Made by a program: the position numbers and the translations under genes
Notes under the pieces: model-generated
The model's input: the letters and a program-made list of their open reading frames with translations, nothing else
Told to the model about the DNA's origin: nothing
The model's database searches: none
Origin: Candidatus Binataceae bacterium
GTDB taxonomy: Bacteria; Desulfobacterota; Binatia; Binatales; Binataceae
Length of the DNA stretch: 64,000 nucleotides
Assembly (NCBI GenBank): GCA_035508495.1
Contig: DATJMX010000036.1
Location: 35,931 to 99,930 of the forward strand
Reading direction: 5' to 3'
In this document: positions 35,394-44,117 of the stretch, piece by piece
Layout: the number at the start of each line of letters is the position of its first letter
Position numbering within the stretch: position 1 is the stretch's first letter

Positions 35394-37013
35394 CTACTTA
35401 CCTCCGCTACAAACTGCCGGGAGTTCCCAGAGAACTTTGCTTCTGTTCTCGCAGGTCAGAGTAGCTACTGGCTTCGCGCACTTCCGCAAGTCGTCGATCG
35501 AATGATACGGAAGGCCGCATTTATCCTCTAGAAAGGTCTTCCACGTAGTTTCAGGTACATCGAGGATGCCGAGGAAAAACACCGAATGGCCGCCTTGACG
35601 GACGGGCGCAAAAAAATTCACCAACAGCTTGGTCGTGAGAGGCCCGGCGGCGACTGCCACCGCAGGTAGATCGAACGTAGTTGCACGATTACGCAGAAAC
35701 GACGAGTAAAGAAGCGAGATTGGATCCCATGAGGTCACCAACAGATCAGACGAATCGACTATCGTTGACAATTGATGGGCTGCATCTAGACAGGGAGTCG
35801 GCTCGCTATGCGCATCGACCGCCCGCGCGAAGCCGGCCGTGACGATGACCAGCGCAGCGAACGCTTCGGGAATAAGCACTTTCCACTGTCGGTGGAGTGT
35901 ACGCCAGCCAGTGAATATCACGCTCCAGCCGAGAATTACGGCAGCCAACGGCTGTAGCCATAACTTGTCATACAGCGGATCCCAATAAATCAGCGCCAAT
36001 GCGTCAAATATCAATGCGACGAGGCAACAGCTGAGGAATAAGCGTTGGTTGGGGCTTAGAAGCGCGCGTGCGTAGACGCTGCGAATCACCGTCCACGAGA
36101 ACCAGAGTATCGAAATCAAAACTGCGCCTACTGCAATCAAAATCGTATCAACAGACTCGGTGCGCAGCGAACGGATTCCTCCATAGTCGAGAGGCAGCGC
36201 TCCGAAAATTCCACTGGCGAAGCCGAATGGTAAATTGACTATTTTTGCGATAGTCACTCTGCCATAAACCCGGTCGCCTCCGCCCATCGCAGCGAACCGC
36301 CGCCACATATACAGCGGATTAGTAGTTCCGCTGAGGTAGTAAATCGGGACGTAGGCGAGTAGACCGCCAACGATACACCCGGCAAGAAACCATACCAGGC
36401 GTTTGCCAGCTTCATTGCCGTCTTTCCACCCCCAGATCAGCGCCAGCTCTGCCGGACCGATCAAAACCATGCTTTCGTAGGTCGCCATCGCGAGCAGCAG
36501 GAACGCGCCGCCGGCGAACAATAGCAGGTAAGAGCGAGCCGACAGGCCCCAGGCTGCCAGACCGACGGACACGAAGCTCCACAGAAGTCCGACCATCGGC
36601 TCGGCCGTGCTCGTCGCGTGGAGCAGGAAGGCATTGGAAAATGCGTAGGCGGCCGCCGCGGCACTAGCTATCGCGATCCGCCCCGTCGCGCGCTTGCATA
36701 GCAGCCAGAATATCGATACCGAACCCGCCGCGGCCAAGGCGTTCATCCACTCGGTAAGGTGCACGAAATTGAATGGATCGGTAGCCTCAATTCCAAACTG
36801 CGAGAGGAAATCCCGCCACAAGGTCACATTGGCGTAATATAATAAATGATTGTTATCGCCCGCGATTCGATACGAGTTCCAGTACACATTCACGCAACGA
36901 ACCGCACCGTCAACGGCGAGATACTGCTGAGTATGCAGCAGGCCGTAGAAAGCCGTACCCGCAAAAAAGATCGCCAGCGCGAGAAGAGCGTCCGCGGAGC
37001 CGCTGCCGCTCAT
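35394..37013 (-). CDS. Large polytopic membrane protein (GT-C/PMT-like), unknown function
   Basis: 539-residue protein with about ten hydrophobic helices and a C-terminal soluble domain of about 140 residues (LLVTSWDPISLLYSS, LVNFFAPVRQGG). The architecture resembles polyprenyl-sugar-using GT-C proteins, but no DE/DD catalytic loop is certain, so this is a guess. ATG 37013 (MSGSGSAD) is preferred; the longer GTG start at 37106 would overlap the M23 gene. Codon and base use look AT-richer than the neighbours, a hint of transfer. It converges on dnaB. Confidence 0.65.
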   Translation of the reverse strand: MSGSGSADALLALAIFFAGTAFYGLLHTQQYLAVDGAVRCVNVYWNSYRIAGDNNHLLYYANVTLWRDFLSQFGIEATDPFNFVHLTEWMNALAAAGSVSIFWLLCKRATGRIAIASAAAAAYAFSNAFLLHATSTAEPMVGLLWSFVSVGLAAWGLSARSYLLLFAGGAFLLLAMATYESMVLIGPAELALIWGWKDGNEAGKRLVWFLAGCIVGGLLAYVPIYYLSGTTNPLYMWRRFAAMGGGDRVYGRVTIAKIVNLPFGFASGIFGALPLDYGGIRSLRTESVDTILIAVGAVLISILWFSWTVIRSVYARALLSPNQRLFLSCCLVALIFDALALIYWDPLYDKLWLQPLAAVILGWSVIFTGWRTLHRQWKVLIPEAFAALVIVTAGFARAVDAHSEPTPCLDAAHQLSTIVDSSDLLVTSWDPISLLYSSFLRNRATTFDLPAVAVAAGPLTTKLLVNFFAPVRQGGHSVFFLGILDVPETTWKTFLEDKCGLPYHSIDDLRKCAKPVATLTCENRSKVLWELPAVCSGGK

Positions 37014-37038
37014 TTCACCGCGTTCGATGTCCACAGGT

Positions 37039-38217
37039 TTATTGAGGTTGGAAATTGTCGAGCTCGTTTTCCATGGGCTCTTCTTTTTCGATTTGGTGCG
37101 TAGCACCAGTCGCGAGTTTCTGCTCTTTACCGGATTTTTCGCGCTTGTAATCGACCATCGTGTACTTGTCGATTGCGAACGGCAGGCCTTGCGACTTTAT
37201 GAATGAGGGCGTGTCGCAGAGCTGGAAGTGCAGGTGCGGCTCGCTCGAGTTGCCGGTGTTGCCCAGATGCGCGATTACGTCACCGACGTGAACCTCGTCA
37301 CCCTGCTTCACCTTGATCGATCCCGGGATCAGATGCGCATAGGCGGCGAAGTGGCCACCGCCGAGATCCTCGACGATATGATTGCCGGGCAGCGTTTCCC
37401 ACCTTATCTGCGTCGCGAGCTTGCCGCTGTTGGGCACGTTCTGCGCCACGCCGTCCTGCACTTCGACGATCTTGCCGTCAGCGACCGCATGGATCGGCTG
37501 GTCGTAGCAGTAGTAGCTGCGATTGTCGCTCTTGTCGCCGTGATACGTCGCGCCGCGATCATCGACTTGCACCCAATCGATCGCATAGCGCTGTCCGATG
37601 TACGGCCGCCCATAAACAACCAGCACGGCGCGACGATGCACGGAGGTATTCGACGGCCCGTTCACCGCCATCCAATGTTCGCCGCGCACCGGCGCCTGAA
37701 TTACGAACGGCGCGTCCTTGCTGACCGGAGTTGACGCGATGTCAATCGTGCCTGACCCGACGTGACCGCCGCCGCCCAGAATCGAGATCGACGTTTCGAA
37801 GCGGTCGGGCACTCCGCGCTCGGGCACGAAATCCGCAAACATAAACAGGATTCCGCTGGCGCCAGGCTGGAGCATCGGGTCCTGCGGCGCGGCTCGATCG
37901 GCGGTGATGATCGCGCTGTACATCGCCTTGAGCTTCGGCCCGGTCGCGTCTTCGGCAAAGAGGTCCTTGCCCCCGAGCACGCCCGTCATGCGCACTTCCT
38001 TAATCGTGATCGGCTCGTGGCCGAAGTTGGTCAGGTAAACCTCGTAGGCCGAATGCTTGTGCCCGGCGCCGTCGAGGATCGCGGCCTCATGTGGCGCGGG
38101 ATGCGCGAGGAGCGGCATGTAAAGCGGATCGTTGTAGGGCGGCACCGGCTCGATCTCCGCGCCGATACCCACCACGGCGGCGAGAATCGCGGCCGCGCAC
38201 GCGACAAACTTTCGCAT
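37039..38217 (-). CDS. Secreted M23-family peptidase-like protein
   Basis: 392-residue protein with a signal peptide (MRKFVACAAAILAAVVGIGA). Residues about 225-345 form a LytM/M23 domain: VADGKIVEVQDG, GDEVHVGDVIAHLGNTGNS, and the metal/catalytic HLH at about 328-330 in SEPHLHFQ. The first zinc-ligand position reads QRYAID instead of HxxxD, so activity is uncertain. The N-terminal 200 residues are a beta-rich domain of unknown type. A basic, Lys/Glu-rich tail follows the domain. ATG 38217. Confidence 0.85.
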   Translation of the reverse strand: MRKFVACAAAILAAVVGIGAEIEPVPPYNDPLYMPLLAHPAPHEAAILDGAGHKHSAYEVYLTNFGHEPITIKEVRMTGVLGGKDLFAEDATGPKLKAMYSAIITADRAAPQDPMLQPGASGILFMFADFVPERGVPDRFETSISILGGGGHVGSGTIDIASTPVSKDAPFVIQAPVRGEHWMAVNGPSNTSVHRRAVLVVYGRPYIGQRYAIDWVQVDDRGATYHGDKSDNRSYYCYDQPIHAVADGKIVEVQDGVAQNVPNSGKLATQIRWETLPGNHIVEDLGGGHFAAYAHLIPGSIKVKQGDEVHVGDVIAHLGNTGNSSEPHLHFQLCDTPSFIKSQGLPFAIDKYTMVDYKREKSGKEQKLATGATHQIEKEEPMENELDNFQPQ

Positions 38218-38226
38218 GATTAAAAC

Positions 38227-38952
38227 TCAGCTTTCGGATTTCGGCTCGTCGCGCTCGTCCGGCTCGTCAACCAGCTCAACTGCTTCGTCGGTCTGGACGA
38301 TTTCCTCCGCTTCGGCTTCCGCCTCTGCCTCGAGCTCGGGCTCGGCCGGCATGTCGGTTTCGGCAGGCACATCCTCGGGCATCTTCTCGAGGCTCTCGAT
38401 TGGCTTGGTCTCGGCCTGCTCGACGGCGCGTTCAATCTCGCGGAACTCGGAAAGATCGGGCAGGCTGTCGAGATCCTTAAGCCCGAACAATTCGAGGAAC
38501 TCGGGCGTGGTCGCGTAAACGATCGGACGGCCGGGCGCTTCCTTGCGCCCCGCGATTTTAACGAGGCGCTTTTCGAGCAGCGTCTCGAGCACGCCGCCGG
38601 CATCGACACCGCGCAGCTGCTCGATCTCGGGACGCGTGATCGGCTGGCGATACGCGATGATCGCGAGCGTCTCGAGCAGCGGGCGGCTGAGCCGCGGCGG
38701 CTTGGCCGCCAGCAGCTTGCGCACCCACGACGAGTGCTCCTTGGGCGTGCGCATCTGGTAGCCGCCTGCGACCTCGTCGATCGTGACGCCGCGATTGTTG
38801 GCGGCGCACTCCGTCGCCATCGTGGCGAGCGTCTTCTGAATCGTGGCGCGTGGCACGTTCTCGAAGATCGCGGTCAGCTTGGCGAGCGAAACCGGCTCGC
38901 CGGCCGCGAACAAAAGGCTTTCCAGGATCGATTTCAGTCGTTCTTCTTCCAC
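38227..38952 (-). CDS. scpB: Segregation and condensation protein B
   Basis: 241-residue ScpB: tandem winged-helix domains (RLKSILESLLFAAGEPVS, LLETLAIIAYRQPITRPEIE, GRPIVYATTPEFLELFGL) followed by an acidic, repetitive Glu/Ala tail from about residue 195. It binds ScpA and regulates the SMC condensin. The start is GTG 38952, which overlaps the scpA 3' end by 19 bases. The acidic tail is unusually long. Confidence 0.94.
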   Translation of the reverse strand: MEEERLKSILESLLFAAGEPVSLAKLTAIFENVPRATIQKTLATMATECAANNRGVTIDEVAGGYQMRTPKEHSSWVRKLLAAKPPRLSRPLLETLAIIAYRQPITRPEIEQLRGVDAGGVLETLLEKRLVKIAGRKEAPGRPIVYATTPEFLELFGLKDLDSLPDLSEFREIERAVEQAETKPIESLEKMPEDVPAETDMPAEPELEAEAEAEAEEIVQTDEAVELVDEPDERDEPKSES

Positions 38953-39761
38953 TCGGACTCCGCTTCCGATTCGGGATTGGATTGCGCCGCTTCCTCGACC
39001 GCCATCGGTGCGCGGTTCTCGCCGCGCTCGAGCCAGATCGGTCCGAAGCGGACTTCCTGATACGCGAGGACTTCGCGGCGGCGAATCAGTTCAAGCAGCG
39101 CCATAAAAGTTGCGATGACGATCGAGTGATCGCGTGCGTCCTCGAACAGCGTCGCGAATTCGATACGGCCGCCGCCCTCGAGGGCGCCCAAAATTCGCGG
39201 GATACAGTGCGCGACCGGGACGTCGCGCAGCACGATACCGCGCGGCACCGCGTCAGCCACCCGCTTCAGCACAAGGCCCATCGCCTCGACCAGGTCGAAG
39301 ATCGAAACGGTGTAGCGCGGTGCGCTTTCCTCGCCCTCGGGCGCTTTCTCACCCGGCGTGGTGAACACGTCGCGCCCGAGCAGCGCGCGCTCGGCCAGCT
39401 TCTCTGCCGCCTCGCGATAGCGTTGATATTCGAGCAGCCGCTCCACCAGGTCAGTCTTGAGGCCCTCGGCTTCTTCTGCGTCCGCGACCCCCGGATGCGG
39501 TAGCATCGAGAATGACTTGATGAGCAAGAGGGTCGCCGCCATCACAAGGTATTCGCCGGCGACATCAAGGTTGAGCTGATCGAGCAGCTCCAGGTACGCG
39601 AGATACTGCTCGGTGATGATGCTGGCGGTGACGTCGTGCGGATCGAGCTCGGCGCGCTTCAGCAGATGCAGCAACAGGTCGAGCGGCCCCTCGTAAATCG
39701 GCAGCCGGAAACGAATCGAGCCGTCGGCCTCGACCTTCGCCGTGATTGTCTCGTCGCTCAA
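38934..39761 (-). CDS. scpA: Segregation and condensation protein A (kleisin)
   Basis: 275-residue kleisin. The family opening FRLPIYEGPLDLLLHLL, ITEQYLAYLELLDQLNLDVA and the C-terminal winged-helix segment VIATFMALLELIRRREVLAYQE are intact. ScpA bridges SMC heads with ScpB. The start is TTG 39761, within the stop of the M50 gene (TTGA); no ATG lies before the conserved region. Confidence 0.95.
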   Translation of the reverse strand: MSDETITAKVEADGSIRFRLPIYEGPLDLLLHLLKRAELDPHDVTASIITEQYLAYLELLDQLNLDVAGEYLVMAATLLLIKSFSMLPHPGVADAEEAEGLKTDLVERLLEYQRYREAAEKLAERALLGRDVFTTPGEKAPEGEESAPRYTVSIFDLVEAMGLVLKRVADAVPRGIVLRDVPVAHCIPRILGALEGGGRIEFATLFEDARDHSIVIATFMALLELIRRREVLAYQEVRFGPIWLERGENRAPMAVEEAAQSNPESEAESEWKKND

Positions 39762-40405
39762 ATCAGCACTCGCACGATTGAATTGATTATCGGGCTGATA
39801 ACCCGTTCGACCGTATCTGTATACAGGAGCAACAGCAGGATGAGGAAGCCGTAGGGCTCGATACGCGAATAAGCGCGCGCCAGCTGCAGCGGCAGAATCC
39901 CGGCAAGCACACGGCCGCCGTCGAGCGGCAGCAGCGGGAACAGGTTGAAGACCCCGAGCACGACGTTGATGAAGACCGATGCGCGCGCCATCAGTGCGAT
40001 CGGCAAAGCGATCTCATTGCCCATCGGTCCATTCAACTTCGACGCCGCGATGCGCATCACGATCGCGCTCAGAACGGCGAGCGAAAAGTTGGTGAGCGGC
40101 CCTGCGGCGGATACGACGATCATCCCAAGCCGAAGAGGTTTCAGGCGCCGAAAATCCACCGGTACCGGCTTGGCATAGCCAAAGACAGGCAGATGCAAAA
40201 ACAAAAGCATCGCGGGAAGGAGAATCGTGCCGAACAAATCGATGTGCGAGATCGGATTGAGCGTGAGCCTGCCGGCGCGCAGCGCGGTATCGTCGCCGAG
40301 CTGAAGCGCAACGAAGCCGTGGCTGATTTCGTGCAGGATGATCGCGAAGATCGTCGGCAGCGCCCAGATCGAAATCTGGATCAGGAACTGAGGAAGGTCG
40401 TTCAA
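39758..40405 (-). CDS. Site-2 protease-type M50 membrane metalloprotease
   Basis: 215-residue membrane protein. The zinc site is HEISHG, NPISHIDLFGT is the second family loop, and LPLDGGRV supplies the aspartate ligand. This short, domain-poor group of M50 proteases is often called site-2 protease family protein; substrates are unknown. The TTG start (40405) overlaps the xerD stop (TTGA). It is commonly found next to scpA in bacteria, as here. Confidence 0.92.
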   Translation of the reverse strand: MNDLPQFLIQISIWALPTIFAIILHEISHGFVALQLGDDTALRAGRLTLNPISHIDLFGTILLPAMLLFLHLPVFGYAKPVPVDFRRLKPLRLGMIVVSAAGPLTNFSLAVLSAIVMRIAASKLNGPMGNEIALPIALMARASVFINVVLGVFNLFPLLPLDGGRVLAGILPLQLARAYSRIEPYGFLILLLLLYTDTVERVISPIINSIVRVLI

Positions 40406-41364
40406 GCTTTGCGATCCTCGAGCGCGGCGCGTGAGGCGCGCGGATGATAGGTGCGATGAACTTTGCGCAGATGGCTGCGTGAGAGGTGCGTGTAGATTTG
40501 CGTCGTCGAGATGTCGGCGTGACCGAGCATCTCCTGCACGGCCCGCAAATCCGCGCCGCCTTCGACCAGGTGCGTCGCGAAGCAGTGACGCAGGCTGTGC
40601 GGACTCACCCAGGCGAGCCGCCGATCGTACGACGCCCATTCCTTGAGCGCTTTGAAAAATCCCTGCCGCGTCATCTTGCTGCCGAGCCGCGTGATGAACA
40701 CCGCGGTCGAGCGAATCGGTTTCGGCGCGCGGCGATCCTCCTCGAAGTTCGCGCCGGCCGGAATGAAGTTGCGCAGCGCGAGGTATGACTTGAGCGCGCG
40801 CTTGGCTGCGCCGCCCACCGGCACCATCCGCTCCTTCGATCCCTTGCCGAGCACGATGATCACGCCCGCTTCGAGATTCACCTGATGCAGCTCGAGGTTG
40901 ACGAGCTCAGACACGCGCAGGCCGCATCCATACGCCAGCTCGAGCATTGCGCGATCGCGCTTGCCGCGCGGAGTCGATGCGTCGATCGATTCGATTAGTT
41001 GTGCGATTTGCTCGCGGCCCATCGTGCGCGGGAGTTTGCGCGGATGCGGCCGGAGCTTCACCGCGGGCGCCGGGTCGCGCTCGATCACTTTCTCGTCGAC
41101 CATGTGCCGCGCGAGGCCGCGCAGGCTTGCCAGATGGCGCCGCTGCGTCGTCACTTCGAACTCACGCTCAGCGAGCATCTCGAGGTACTTGGTCAGCGCC
41201 GCGGAATCGAACGCAGGTGGCGCGAGCTTGTGCAGCATCGCCCATTCGGCAAAATCGCGCAGATCGCGCGAATATGCTTCCATCGAATGCGGGCTGAGGC
41301 CGCGCTCGACCGCCTGGCGGCTCAGGTGCCCATCGATGAGCGCTTCCCACGAGGCGGTGCTCAA
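40402..41364 (-). CDS. xerD: Site-specific tyrosine recombinase XerD
   Basis: 320-residue recombinase. Catalytic residues are all present: R150 (CGLRVSEL), K174 (LGKGSKER), H256 and R259 (SPHSLRH), H282 (LGHADI) and Y291 (IYTHL). XerD with XerC resolves chromosome dimers at dif near division. The N-terminal SAM-like domain begins near residue 5. The TTG start at 41364 overlaps the glnD stop (TTGA); the long upstream open frame is antisense-free but inside glnD. XerC is not in the window. Confidence 0.93.
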   Translation of the reverse strand: MSTASWEALIDGHLSRQAVERGLSPHSMEAYSRDLRDFAEWAMLHKLAPPAFDSAALTKYLEMLAEREFEVTTQRRHLASLRGLARHMVDEKVIERDPAPAVKLRPHPRKLPRTMGREQIAQLIESIDASTPRGKRDRAMLELAYGCGLRVSELVNLELHQVNLEAGVIIVLGKGSKERMVPVGGAAKRALKSYLALRNFIPAGANFEEDRRAPKPIRSTAVFITRLGSKMTRQGFFKALKEWASYDRRLAWVSPHSLRHCFATHLVEGGADLRAVQEMLGHADISTTQIYTHLSRSHLRKVHRTYHPRASRAALEDRKA

Positions 41365-44117
41365 GCGCGAACTTCCTCGCTCGGAACCGGCCGCTCGTCG
41401 ATCTTGTCCGTGAGGATAGTGCGCAGCTCGCGCATGCGCTCGATGTCGGTGATCTTCTGCCCGTTGCGATCGCTGACGTAGAAAGCGTCGAGCGCCTGGT
41501 CGGCATTGGTCGATATGCGCGCGAGATGGATCAGCAGTCCGAGCTTGAAGAACGTGTGCGTGATCGCAAACAGCAATCCGACGCGATCCTGCGTGAAAAC
41601 ATCGATGACAGTGAGTTCTTCGGAGGTGCGGTTGTCGACGGTGACTTCGGTCGCCACCCGGCGCAGAAATTTCCGGCCCGCCGTGCGCACGTGATGCGCC
41701 GCGGCCACCAGCTCGCCGATATCCTGCTTGCCGTTCACGACGCGCTCCAGATCCTGATCGACACGCTGCCATCGGTCCTCTTCCATCGCCATCGTCGCGT
41801 CGGTGCCGGCATGCGAAAGGCGAAAGGTGTCGATCGCGATACCGTTGGTGCGGGTCGTGATTCGTGCTGACAGGATGTTGAGATTGTTGGCGGTCAGCGC
41901 GCCCGCGATCATCGAGAAGAGCCCGGGCTGGTCGCGCGTCACGACGATATATTCGCTGAACTCGCGATCGGGATAGTGGCGCACGCGGCTGACCAGCGGA
42001 TGCTCGGCGAGCGCGCGCATCAACTCGAAGTGCACGAGCATGTCAGGCTCGGGCGTGATGAAGAAGTATCGATCCGGCATCTCATCGAGAAACAACTCGA
42101 CGGCATCGAGCGGCGCGCCGCGATCGGTCAAGTCCTTGCTCACCGCCGTTTTGACCGTGAGCAGGCGCCGCGCGGGATCGACCGTCTCCTTGTCGCCCTG
42201 CTCGAGCACTTTGAGCGCGCGCAGGTAGAGATCGGAAAGCAGCATGTTGCGCCAGTTGTTGTAGACCTTGGGCGCGACCGCGCGCATATCGGCGTAGGTC
42301 AGAAGGTAGAGCGCCTTGAGCCGCTCGATCGAGCCGACCTCGCGCGCGAATTCGGTCACGGTCGTAGGATCGTCGAGATCGCCCTTCTGCGCGATCTGCG
42401 ACATCATCAAATGATCGCGCACCAGGAAAACGACGAGATCGATCTGCTCCGAATCGAGGCCGAGCCGCTTCGATACTTCGACGGTGAGATTCGCGCCGCG
42501 CTCGTGATGGTCATGGCCGTGGCCCTTGCCGATGTCGTGCAGCAGGAGCGCCAGGAACACGAGCGGCAGACAGTCGAGCTGGCGCGCGACCTCGGTCAAG
42601 AGCGGAGTCGTCTCCTTGAACTTGCCGATGCGCAGACTCTCCAGCTCCTTGACCGCGACCAGCGAATGACGATCGACGGTGTAGATATGGTAGAGGTCGT
42701 GCAGCACGCGCGCGTAGAGATTGCCGAACTCCGGAATTACCGCGCCCAGAACGCCAGACAGATGCATCGCCTCGAGCGTTTCTGCCACGCGCTCGCGGCC
42801 GGCGAGAACCTGCATCAGGATCGTGCCGACCCGGGGATCGTGACGGACGGTATCGTCGATGAGCCCCAGGTTGTCGCGCACGAGCTGGTAGGCGCTGCCT
42901 GAAAGCCCGACCAGTTGCGACTGACAGTCAGCATAGATCGTCAACAAGTTAAGCGGATCGTTCTTGAAAAGCTGCGGATCGCTGACCGAGAGCAGATTCT
43001 GCTGAATCGTCACGCCGGGGCGAATCTTGCGGACCGGCACGCGATTGAAGAAACGGCCACCGGGGCTGTTCTCGGTGACGCGCGCGATCAGGCCCTCGGC
43101 GAAGCGATGAATCGTCGTCGCGTGCTGGTAGTACTCGCGCATCAGCGCCGCGCCCGCCATCTCGCCCTCACGCGGGCGTAGTCCGAGCTGCGGCTCGATT
43201 TTTTCCTGCATCTCGAAGCTGAGCTGATCGAAATGGCGCCGCGCCGTGAAGTGCAGCGCGTTGCGCACGCGCCACATGAAGTCGCGCGCCTCGAGCACTT
43301 CCTTAAGCTCGGGCTCGGTGATGACGGCCTTTTGGACCAGCTCTTCGACCGAATGGATCTTGTACTTGACCTTGGCAAGCCACAGCGCGGTGTGCAGATC
43401 GCGCATCCCGCCCTCGCCTTCCTTGAGCTGAGGCTCGAGCAGGTAGATCGAATCGCCATACTTCTGATGGCGTTCGCGGCTCTCCTCGAGCTTGGTCTTG
43501 AAGAACTGATCCTGGTTGCGATTGAGCACTTCGCTGAGGAGGATTTTTTCGAGATCGACGTAAAGCTTTTCCTCGCCGCACAAAAATCGCGCGTCGATAA
43601 TCGCGGTTTTTTCCTTGAAGTCGGTGTTGGCCAGCCGCACGCATTCTTTGGCAGTGCGCACGCCGTGACCGACGCTGACGCCGGCGTCCCATAGCGCGTG
43701 GAGCGTGATCTCGGTGACGAACTCGAGATACGGCCCGCGCTTGTAGTCGTGAAGATAGAGCAGATCGATATCCGACCACGGGTTGAGCTCGCCCCGCCCG
43801 TAGCCGCCGCGGGCGACGATCGCGACGCGCTGGTTGAGCTTGTGCCCGTGACGCGCAAACTCGGCCTCGGCGTAACGAAACAGCGCCCGCATCAGCGCGT
43901 CGGTCGCGGCCGTCATGCCCATCACGACTTCGCTGCCGCTGGCGCCCGCCAGATGACGCTCGTGCAACTCTTCTCTTACTGAATCGAGATAGGCGCGCGT
44001 GAGCTCGCCCGGCTTGCGGCCGCGCTCGAACTCCTGGAAGAGAGCGTCGTCGCTGCGGAGACTCGATAAATCGAGAGCGCCGCCGGCGCCATTTTGCCGA
44101 GAGACCGCCTCGCTCAC
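41361..44117 (-). CDS. glnD: [Protein-PII] uridylyltransferase / uridylyl-removing enzyme
   Basis: 918-residue bifunctional nitrogen sensor. The nucleotidyltransferase domain has GGYGRGELNPWSDIDLL at about 104-120; the HD domain has LLLHDIGKGHGHDHH at about 522-534; two ACT domains follow (YIVVTRDQPGLFSMIAGAL and VIDVFTQDRVGLLFAITHTF). It modifies PII in response to glutamine. The GTG start (44117) overlaps the amidase stop (GTGA). Length and domains match the family. No glnB is present in the window. Confidence 0.96.
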   Translation of the reverse strand: MSEAVSRQNGAGGALDLSSLRSDDALFQEFERGRKPGELTRAYLDSVREELHERHLAGASGSEVVMGMTAATDALMRALFRYAEAEFARHGHKLNQRVAIVARGGYGRGELNPWSDIDLLYLHDYKRGPYLEFVTEITLHALWDAGVSVGHGVRTAKECVRLANTDFKEKTAIIDARFLCGEEKLYVDLEKILLSEVLNRNQDQFFKTKLEESRERHQKYGDSIYLLEPQLKEGEGGMRDLHTALWLAKVKYKIHSVEELVQKAVITEPELKEVLEARDFMWRVRNALHFTARRHFDQLSFEMQEKIEPQLGLRPREGEMAGAALMREYYQHATTIHRFAEGLIARVTENSPGGRFFNRVPVRKIRPGVTIQQNLLSVSDPQLFKNDPLNLLTIYADCQSQLVGLSGSAYQLVRDNLGLIDDTVRHDPRVGTILMQVLAGRERVAETLEAMHLSGVLGAVIPEFGNLYARVLHDLYHIYTVDRHSLVAVKELESLRIGKFKETTPLLTEVARQLDCLPLVFLALLLHDIGKGHGHDHHERGANLTVEVSKRLGLDSEQIDLVVFLVRDHLMMSQIAQKGDLDDPTTVTEFAREVGSIERLKALYLLTYADMRAVAPKVYNNWRNMLLSDLYLRALKVLEQGDKETVDPARRLLTVKTAVSKDLTDRGAPLDAVELFLDEMPDRYFFITPEPDMLVHFELMRALAEHPLVSRVRHYPDREFSEYIVVTRDQPGLFSMIAGALTANNLNILSARITTRTNGIAIDTFRLSHAGTDATMAMEEDRWQRVDQDLERVVNGKQDIGELVAAAHHVRTAGRKFLRRVATEVTVDNRTSEELTVIDVFTQDRVGLLFAITHTFFKLGLLIHLARISTNADQALDAFYVSDRNGQKITDIERMRELRTILTDKIDERPVPSEEVRA

